Assembly (NCBI GenBank): GCA_966080355.1
Contig: CBHROW010000326.1
Span: 1 to 6,412 of the forward strand
Direction of reading: 5' to 3'
Length of the DNA: 6,412 nt
Source of the DNA: Chryseosolibacter sp966080355
GTDB lineage: Bacteria > Bacteroidota > Bacteroidia > Cytophagales > Cyclobacteriaceae
Shown: piece by piece, positions 1 to 4,966 of the stretch
Layout of the letters: the number at the start of each line of letters is the position of its first letter
Position numbering within the stretch: the first letter of the stretch is position 1
Program-made: the position numbers and the translations under genes
The notes under the pieces: model-generated
What the model saw: the letters and a program-made list of their open reading frames with translations, nothing else
The model's database searches: none
Told to the model about the DNA's origin: nothing

Positions 1-1236
1 GTGAGGCATTACTTCAGCCACACCGGATTGATTCGAGATGATTACCGGTACTCCCGCCTGTATCGCTTCGAGCGGTGCGATGCCGAACGGCTCGGAGACA
101 GAAGGCATCACATACACATTCGACATCGTCCAGATCTTGTCAATATCGTTTCCGCGTAAAAAACCTGTGAAGTGAAACCGTGACGACATGCGAAGCTGGG
201 CAATCCGTTCTATCATCAGAGGAAGCAGATCTCCCGATCCGGCTACAACAAAATGCGCCTCGGGTATGACGTTCAAAACTTTACGCGCAGCCTCTACGAA
301 ATAGAGCGGGCCTTTCTGATAGGTGATCCGTCCGAGAAAAGTCACGATGTGCGATCCGATCGGTGGAGGAGAGAACACGCTTGCCGTTTGAATTTTTGGA
401 ATGATACCATTGTGCACGACACAGACTTTTTCTTCCGGAACATGATATTTGCTCACGGCAATTTTTTTTGTCCAGTTGCTGACCGTAACAACGCAATCTG
501 CTTCAGCCATCCCTTGATACTCGATCGCGTGCACTTGTGGGTCGACCGATTCTCCGGAGCGGTCGAACTCTGTAGCGTGCACATGAACAACGAGGGGTTT
601 TCCACTCACTTTTTTTGCAGCTACACCTGCGAGGAAGGTCATCCAGTCGTGCGCGTGTATAACATCGAACTCGTGCTCCGCGGCAATCGCTGCTCCAACC
701 TGCGCGTATCGCCTTACTTCTTCGAGTAGATTCGATCCGTATGAGCCGGAAAATCGGTACGTTCCTTTTTTATCCTCTTGATGTTCTGAACTTGATGAGC
801 TGTCATTGTGAAGTTGAGTCATTCGCTTGGGTCTTGTGTCGCGATTGTCATTGGAGAGCATTGCGTGATTCCAATGCTCGATATCCGATGCTTGTTCATC
901 AAACGAAGGTGAGCGATAAGGTGAAAGGGTAGAGGGTACTTCGATCTGGCGGATGCGTTGGCTTGTGTCTGTGATCCGGTAAAGATCCTTCCTCACCTCC
1001 GGGTCGCCCGCCTTATTCGAAATGTATTGCTTTAGGTTGCCGCGTTTTTCGATTGGGATATCACTTGCGTTGATAAAATTTGTCCGTTCTGCTTTTTCGC
1101 CTCCATGGAGTTTGGGTACCACGAAGAGTACGTCAACGTTCTCATCGCTCAGTGAATTTGTCAGACCATGACAGGCAGTTCCAAGGCCACCAGAGATATG
1201 CGGTGGAAACTCCCATCCAAACATCAATACTCTCAT
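1..1236 (-). CDS. Glycogen/starch-synthase-like glycosyltransferase (GT-B fold, GT5/GT4 type), C-terminus cut by window edge
   Basis: The minus-strand frame is open from an ATG at 1234-1236 to the left edge: 412 codons with no internal stop, missing perhaps 60-80 C-terminal residues. Residues 1-25 carry the nucleotide-sugar-binding start of starch synthases (FGWEFPP, then SGGLGTACHGL). HAHDW (194-198) and HVHATEFDRSG (218-228) are typical of this group. GRITYQKG puts R303 and K308 at the spacing of E. coli GlgA R300/K305, and SEPFGIAPLEA gives the E-x7-E pair E382/E390. The expected role is cytosolic transfer of glucose from ADP- or UDP-glucose to a growing alpha-1,4-glucan. The lysine of the E. 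coli KTGGL motif is not conserved (I14-S15 precede GGLG), so donor and acceptor are uncertain and I give no glgA symbol. Residues about 90-160 are polar and poorly conserved-looking, with five serines at 146-150. Nearby malQ and glgX support a glucan role. No clear promoter is visible. Confidence 0.9.
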   Translation of the reverse strand, partial: MRVLMFGWEFPPHISGGLGTACHGLTNSLSDENVDVLFVVPKLHGGEKAERTNFINASDIPIEKRGNLKQYISNKAGDPEVRKDLYRITDTSQRIRQIEVPSTLSPYRSPSFDEQASDIEHWNHAMLSNDNRDTRPKRMTQLHNDSSSSSEHQEDKKGTYRFSGSYGSNLLEEVRRYAQVGAAIAAEHEFDVIHAHDWMTFLAGVAAKKVSGKPLVVHVHATEFDRSGESVDPQVHAIEYQGMAEADCVVTVSNWTKKIAVSKYHVPEEKVCVVHNGIIPKIQTASVFSPPPIGSHIVTFLGRITYQKGPLYFVEAARKVLNVIPEAHFVVAGSGDLLPLMIERIAQLRMSSRFHFTGFLRGNDIDKIWTMSNVYVMPSVSEPFGIAPLEAIQAGVPVIISNQSGVAEVMPH

Positions 1237-1593
1237 GCAGCGAACAGGTTAAAGTAGGGTAAAGTTTGTATCAACGGTTTTGTTTGTTTTCGATTCGTTT
1301 GACCCTGATTCGGCCAGGGCTCTGGAGCTAACAGCCGCTTGATAACGCCAGAGCTACGAATAAGTAAAAAATATATGCCTGGAATTTCAAATCCTTCTTC
1401 TATGAGGAGCAAATTCAAAAATACTTTGAAGCGTCAACGGGAGTGCCCTGTTAGTGAACATCGGTTACCCGATCAAAAACAATGTGGCACCAGGTATCCT
1501 TCCAAATTCACCGGAAACGCGGCATGGGATAAGCGTTTTCAACATGGACAATGTGGAATGCCGTCTACAGGATTTGCACAAAAAAATCAAGTC
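1237..1593. other. Non-coding stretch between osmC terminator and glycosyltransferase start
   Basis: No recognisable gene lies here. Upstream of the glycosyltransferase there are two small adjacent inverted repeats: CCCTG/CAGGG (1303-1307/1315-1319) and GCTCTGG/CCAGAGC (1319-1325/1348-1354). They share base 1319, so they could not both form fully. A TACTTTAA on the minus strand (1249-1256) resembles a Bacteroidota -7 box, but the only TTG upstream is 15 bp away, too close for a good promoter. Plus-strand reading frames cross the region (for example from a GTG at 1454), but they run into the osmC terminator and coding end and resemble nothing I know. The glycosyltransferase promoter and 5' leader are presumably here. 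Confidence 0.5.
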
Positions 1594-1627
1594 AAAAAAA
1601 GAGGCTGAACATTCATTCAGCCTCTTT
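1594..1627 (-). terminator. Rho-independent terminator of osmC
   Basis: A perfect 12-bp inverted repeat, AAAGAGGCTGAA (1598-1609) and TTCAGCCTCTTT (1616-1627), encloses a 6-nt loop. Read on the minus strand, the stem is followed by an unbroken run of T (seven As on the plus strand, 1594-1600, three of them in the stem). It begins 22 bp after the osmC stop. The T tract exists only in the minus direction, so it serves osmC and separates it from the glycosyltransferase downstream. Confidence 0.9.
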
Positions 1628-1649
1628 GGTCTATCGGAGGATCGAAAGA

Positions 1650-2060
1650 TTAAAGCAGCGTTGCTTCCATCGTAACGTTGGTGTTAAGCAGTTTGGAGAT
1701 CGGGCAATTCTTCTTGGCATCTTCGGCACATTCCTGAAATTTTTGCTTGCTTATACCCGGCACTTTCGCTTTTAAAACCAGGTGGGCATTGGTGATCGCT
1801 CCATTGTCTATCGTGATAAAACCATCTGTGTTGATCTCATCGGGCGTGAATCCCGCCTCACCGAGCACAAAGCTCAGTTTCATACTGAAACAACCTGCAT
1901 GTGCGGCCGCGACTAGCTCTTCCGGGTTTGTTCCCACGCCTTCCGCAAAGCGCGAGTTGAAAGAGTATTGTGTATTGTTCAGTGTGGTGCTTTGGGTAGT
2001 CAGAACTCCTTTTCCATCTTTGCCGGAGCCTTTCCAAACGGCTGTTGCTTTTCTCTTCAT
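1650..2060 (-). CDS. osmC: OsmC/Ohr-family peroxiredoxin (organic hydroperoxide reductase)
   Basis: This complete 136-residue protein is close to the usual OsmC length of about 140. The family reduces organic and inorganic peroxides in the cytosol with a reactive cysteine pair. The signature residues are present: R37 in SRFAEG, E47/E48 in GTNPEEL, the peroxidatic C57 in AAAHAGCFSM, and the resolving C119 in KNCPISKLL. The NPEEL...HAGCFSM arrangement and an N-terminus beginning KRKATAVWKGSG favour the OsmC subgroup over Ohr. The ATG at 2058-2060 is chosen because the conserved N-terminal beta strand (ATAVWKG) starts right after it. There is no signal peptide. It is transcribed alone: a putative promoter lies in the divergent region shared with the cold-shock gene, and a strong terminator follows. 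The physiological peroxide cannot be read from the sequence. Confidence 0.96.
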   Translation of the reverse strand: MKRKATAVWKGSGKDGKGVLTTQSTTLNNTQYSFNSRFAEGVGTNPEELVAAAHAGCFSMKLSFVLGEAGFTPDEINTDGFITIDNGAITNAHLVLKAKVPGISKQKFQECAEDAKKNCPISKLLNTNVTMEATLL

Positions 2061-2080
2061 AAGTATTGTTGTTGTATGGT

Positions 2081-2112
2081 CGAAGATACCAACGAAAAAA
2101 GATAAGGGTCAA
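2081..2112 (-). promoter_or_regulatory. Putative Bacteroidota-type promoter of osmC
   Basis: On the minus strand, TATCTTCG (2081-2088) matches the TAnnTTTG -7 element with one mismatch. A TTG (2110-2112) lies 21 bp upstream as a -33 candidate. The -7 box ends 20 bp before the osmC ATG, almost the same geometry as the cold-shock promoter facing the other way. The mismatch and the short -33 element make this tentative. Confidence 0.35.
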
Positions 2113-2201
2113 GACAAACTCTGAATCTTTACCTGGAGTTCACGTAAGGCCAATAGCAAGTGGCAGCCGAGGCTGAAATCAAAATTGTTGAACGGGGTGT
2201 A

Positions 2202-2231
2202 TTGTTCCGACAGCAAATTCCTATATCTTTG
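2202..2231 (+). promoter_or_regulatory. Bacteroidota-type promoter (-33/-7) of the cold-shock gene
   Basis: TATCTTTG at 2224-2231 is a full match to the Bacteroidota -7 consensus TAnnTTTG. A TTG at 2202-2204 lies 19 bp upstream, the spacing expected for the -33 element used by the phylum's primary sigma factor. Transcription should start a few bases after the -7 box, leaving an AT-rich leader of only about 15-20 nt before the ATG at 2255. Confidence 0.7.
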
Positions 2232-2254
2232 TCGCATTATTTTAAAATTATCAA

Positions 2255-2455
2255 ATGAAAGTAGGAACAGTAAAATTCTTCAATGAGACCAAAGGATTCG
2301 GTTTCGTGAAGGAGACAGCAACGGGACAAGAGTATTTTGTTCACGTGTCAGGTCTTTTGGTTGACACCATCCGCGAAAAGGATGAAGTAACTTTTGATCT
2401 GAAAGAAGGCAAAAAAGGTCTGAATGCCGTTAACGTAAGGTTAGCGAATCAATAA
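2255..2455 (+). CDS. Cold-shock protein (CspA family, single CSD domain)
   Basis: This 66-residue protein is a single cold-shock domain, a five-stranded OB-fold that binds single-stranded RNA and DNA and acts as an RNA chaperone or antiterminator. It opens with MKVGTVKFFNETKGFGFV. RNP1 is KGFGFV (13-18) and RNP2 is YFVHVS (27-32), giving the usual aromatic nucleic-acid-binding face (F9, F15, F17, F28, H30). The position matching E. coli CspA F34 is a valine (V31). The ATG is fixed by the family's N-terminus and by a promoter just upstream. A terminator begins 21 bp after the stop, so the gene is monocistronic. The leader is too short for a CspA-type cold-responsive RNA thermoswitch, so cold induction is not implied. 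The family assignment is secure, the in vivo role is not. Confidence 0.97.
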   Translation: MKVGTVKFFNETKGFGFVKETATGQEYFVHVSGLLVDTIREKDEVTFDLKEGKKGLNAVNVRLANQ

Positions 2456-2476
2456 TTAAGATTACCTTTTGATTGC

Positions 2477-2513
2477 AAAAGCCTCCTGTTGAACAGGGGG
2501 CTTTTTGTTTTTG
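2477..2513 (+). terminator. Rho-independent terminator of the cold-shock gene
   Basis: A hairpin of about 13 bp pairs AAAAGCCTCCTGT (2477-2489) with ACAGGGGGCTTTT (2493-2505), with one G-U pair and a 3-nt loop. It is followed by a T-rich tail (TTTTTGTTTTTG, 2502-2513). It lies 21 bp after the stop codon and separates this gene from usp. Confidence 0.92.
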
Positions 2514-2612
2514 TATGGCAATGTAGATAAGCTGCCTCAATTCGGGCGCTCGTTCTCCAGTAAGCGCGGGTTCAATATTTTCCGAAAAGAGTTGTAACTG
2601 TGCACTCTACAT

Positions 2613-3473
2613 ATGAAAAAAATTCTTGTCCCAACCGACTTATCGGAAACTGCTGAGCTGGGCCTACGCCTTGCCGCTGAAATTGCAAAACGATGCCAGG
2701 CATCCATCAGCCTCGTGAATTTCACCCGCCATCCGCTTGGAACCACTTTTTCTGCGACCGGAGAAGTAAACCTTAGTGCCGATGATGAAGAAAATGCTTT
2801 CACGCTCGAGCTTCTCAGTATGAAAAAATCACAGCTTAGCGAGCTTGCGGCTCGTTATAGCAACGATGGTATCGACATCGACTTCGCTGTCATCGATGAC
2901 AAATTCAAAAACGGCCTCGATGCTTACATGAGCCAAAAGGATATCGACCTGGTCGTAATGGGAACTTCAGGAGAGGAAAACGCTAAAGAAATTTTCGTGG
3001 GCAATCATGCCGAGCAAGTCATTACTGTCGCTCCATGTCCAGTCTTGTCGGTCAAAGAAGGATTTTCGATCGATGAATTCAACAACATGGTCGTTGCTGT
3101 GAGTGTTATCACCGACAACCAGGTGGCGGAAGGACTGTCGCGTGTAAAGGAACTTGCAAACTGCTTTAATGCACATATTCACCTTGTTCACGTACGTGAT
3201 CGTTCGAAGGATTCGAACCTCATTCTTGAGGAGTATTTTACCAAAATGGCTGAGATTGCGGGCCTTCGCAAATTCTCGGTGGCTATTCTTGATGGTGATG
3301 ATGCATCCGAGCTTGTGTGCAACTATGCGGAGAAAGTCAACGCAGGCCTGATCGCAGCGTTGAAGAATAGCAAGGATGGAATATTCCGGATGTTCGGAAA
3401 CCGATTCACGAGCCGGATCATTAAAGAAGAGGGGCGTCCGGTCTTTACACTGAATTTGCAAAACACAAATTGA
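2613..3473 (+). CDS. Universal stress protein with two tandem UspA domains
   Basis: This 286-residue protein has two Usp domains in tandem, a layout common in Bacteroidota. Domain 1 (about 1-148) starts MKKILVPTDLSETAE and contains DIDLVVMGTSG. Its nucleotide loop reads G117-x2-G120-x9-G130-N131, which matches the ATP-binding G-x2-G-x9-G-[S/T] except that N131 replaces Ser/Thr. It ends in the typical APCPVLSV strand (140-147). Domain 2 (about 157-282) keeps the fold pattern (MVVAVSVITD; HIHLVHVRD; GLIAAL; GRPVFTL) but has no glycine loop, so it probably does not bind ATP. The protein is cytosolic with no membrane segment. Such proteins support survival under starvation or stress; the biochemical activity is unknown. 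The ATG at 2613 begins directly with the first beta strand. No clear promoter is visible between 2514 and 2612. The TGA stop lies 2 bp from the convergent malQ stop. Confidence 0.93.
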   Translation: MKKILVPTDLSETAELGLRLAAEIAKRCQASISLVNFTRHPLGTTFSATGEVNLSADDEENAFTLELLSMKKSQLSELAARYSNDGIDIDFAVIDDKFKNGLDAYMSQKDIDLVVMGTSGEENAKEIFVGNHAEQVITVAPCPVLSVKEGFSIDEFNNMVVAVSVITDNQVAEGLSRVKELANCFNAHIHLVHVRDRSKDSNLILEEYFTKMAEIAGLRKFSVAILDGDDASELVCNYAEKVNAGLIAALKNSKDGIFRMFGNRFTSRIIKEEGRPVFTLNLQNTN

Positions 3474-3475
3474 AC

Positions 3476-4966
3476 CTAACCCGTTCGATTATATAGCCTG
3501 GCCATATCGCGAAGCCAGGCTGTTTCTTTTTCTGCCAGTTGTTCTGGCAGCAGCCTCCAGGTCCAGTTGCCGTATGTTGAGGCGGGTACATTCATCCGTG
3601 CGCGCTCATCGAGCCCCAAAACATCCTGCAATGGAATGATTGCCACTTTCGCCACCGAAGCGTACGCAAGCCGGATCAACCGCTCATGAATGTTTTTTTC
3701 GGTCGCGTCCTGGTTCATGTACAAGCCGACTTGCTGTCGAACTTCTGCACTCGCATCCTTCGTGAACCAGCCCACCGTTGTGTTATTGTCATGAGTCCCC
3801 GTGTATACGAAAAAATCGCGTTCAAAATTGTGGGGAATGTGCTCCGACAATGCCATCGAATTTCCAAAGGCGAACTGGAGCACTTTCATTCCGGGGAGTC
3901 CCACTTGCTTTCGCAGTTGACGAACGCCCGGACTTATATCTCCAAGATCTTCCGCGAGGAAAGGCAATCTCCCGAACTCCTGGCGCAGCGTTTCAAAAAA
4001 ATGGTAACCCGGTCCGGGCCGCCATTGCCCTTTGATAGCGGTCTTGTGACCTGCGGGAACTTCCCAATAATCGTGGAAGGCACGGAAATGATCAAGGCGA
4101 AGCACATCCGCGACCTCAAGATTTTTTTTCAATCGCTTGATCCACCAGTCGTAACCAAGGTCTTTAAGAACATGCCAGTGGTAGACGGGCATTCCCCACA
4201 TTTGCCCATTTTTATTGAAGTAATCAGGTGGAACTCCGGCAACCAAGTCCATCGCGCTATCTTCTTTTAATTTAAAGATCTCCGGGCGAGACCATACGTC
4301 AACCGAATCATAACTTACGTAGAATGGCACATCACCAATGATGCTTATATTCAGATCATGGCAGTAACGTTTCAAATTAGTCCATTGACGAAAAAAAATA
4401 AATTGCTGCCACTTCACGAATCGGATCACCTCCTGATTTTTCACCGTAAAGTCGAGCAGATATCTCAATTTGCGTTGGCGGAAATTCACCGGCCACTTGT
4501 ACCACGGCTTTCCGAAATGATCGCGGAGCGCGGTGAACAATGCGAAGTCGTCAAGCCAGAACGCTTCGCGGTCGCAAAACGATTCGAATGCGGGTCGAAG
4601 GTGCGACACGAAATTTGAATAAGCTTTTTTCAGCAATAAGATCTTTCGGTTCCATGTTTTTTCGAAATCCACTTTTGTTGCGCTTTTCGTGGGCGCAGGG
4701 AGCTTCTGACTTCCACTGAGCCATCCTTCTTCTATAAGCTTTTCGATACTGATAAGCAATGCGTTTCCGGCCATTGCAGACGTTGAGCTATACGGGGAAT
4801 AACCCTGAGTTGAGGAAACCGGAGTCAGCGGAAGGATTTGCCAGTAGCGCTGATTGCTTCGATGAAGGAAGTTTGCAAAAGCATATGCTTCCTGGCCCAT
4901 ATCGCCTGCTCCCGATGTTGACGGCAGCGAAGTGATGTGCATGAGAATTCCCGCTGATCGCTTCAT
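3476..4966 (-). CDS. malQ: 4-alpha-glucanotransferase (amylomaltase, GH77)
   Basis: This complete 496-residue protein has the length of the compact amylomaltase form of GH77, without the long N-terminal extension of enterobacterial MalQ or plant DPE2. It transfers alpha-1,4-glucan segments between maltodextrins in the cytosol and releases glucose. The N-terminus RSAGILMHITSLPS, ILPLTPVSSTQGYSPY (44-59) and GDVPFYVSYDSVDVW (211-225) are family hallmarks. The catalytic residues are D292 (nucleophile, VLRLDHFRAF), E339 (acid/base, FLAEDLG) and D393 (YTGTHDNNTT). The start ATG (4964-4966) overlaps the glgX stop as ATGA, so the two genes are probably translationally coupled, and MalQ would act on the short chains released by GlgX debranching. 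The stop is TAG. The last codons also encode a terminator-like hairpin for usp on the other strand. Confidence 0.97.
   Translation of the reverse strand: MKRSAGILMHITSLPSTSGAGDMGQEAYAFANFLHRSNQRYWQILPLTPVSSTQGYSPYSSTSAMAGNALLISIEKLIEEGWLSGSQKLPAPTKSATKVDFEKTWNRKILLLKKAYSNFVSHLRPAFESFCDREAFWLDDFALFTALRDHFGKPWYKWPVNFRQRKLRYLLDFTVKNQEVIRFVKWQQFIFFRQWTNLKRYCHDLNISIIGDVPFYVSYDSVDVWSRPEIFKLKEDSAMDLVAGVPPDYFNKNGQMWGMPVYHWHVLKDLGYDWWIKRLKKNLEVADVLRLDHFRAFHDYWEVPAGHKTAIKGQWRPGPGYHFFETLRQEFGRLPFLAEDLGDISPGVRQLRKQVGLPGMKVLQFAFGNSMALSEHIPHNFERDFFVYTGTHDNNTTVGWFTKDASAEVRQQVGLYMNQDATEKNIHERLIRLAYASVAKVAIIPLQDVLGLDERARMNVPASTYGNWTWRLLPEQLAEKETAWLRDMARLYNRTG
3495..3531 (+). terminator. Candidate intrinsic terminator of usp, embedded in the malQ 3' coding end
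   Basis: A perfect 8-bp inverted repeat, AGCCTGGC (3495-3502) and GCCAGGCT (3514-3521), encloses an 11-nt loop and is followed on the plus strand by a T-rich tail (GTTTCTTTTT, 3522-3531). It starts 22 bp after the usp stop. Spacing and polarity fit a usp terminator, although the DNA also codes for about residues 479-491 of MalQ. The stem is shorter and the loop larger than in the other two terminators here, so it may be weaker. Confidence 0.6.

Noticed and set aside
253..729. 158-codon plus-strand reading frame
   Set aside because: It is antisense to the glycosyltransferase, whose frame carries HAHDW, the R/K pair and other catalytic motifs. The antisense translation resembles no family.
1249..1274. 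Promoter for the glycosyltransferase (TACTTTAA plus TTG on the minus strand)
   Set aside because: The spacing is only 15 bp, against about 19-21 bp elsewhere in the window, and the -7 box lacks its final G.
1479..1556. Repeated ACAATGTGG (1479-1487 and 1548-1556)
   Set aside because: Two copies of a 9-mer 69 bp apart, with no further copies seen and no extension, are compatible with chance.
2546..2602. Hairpin GCGCT/AGCGC (2546-2550/2563-2567) and usp promoter candidates TATTTTCC (2576-2583) or TAACTGTG (2595-2602)
   Set aside because: The stem is only 5 bp with no tail. The -7 candidates each deviate from TAnnTTTG and lack a clear -33 element; the second would also leave almost no leader.
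2967..3461. 164-codon minus-strand reading frame
   Set aside because: It lies opposite usp, which has clear domain motifs and a proper start. The antisense product is unrecognisable.
3686..4270. 194-codon plus-strand reading frame
   Set aside because: It lies opposite the catalytic core of malQ and is a shadow of its codon pattern.
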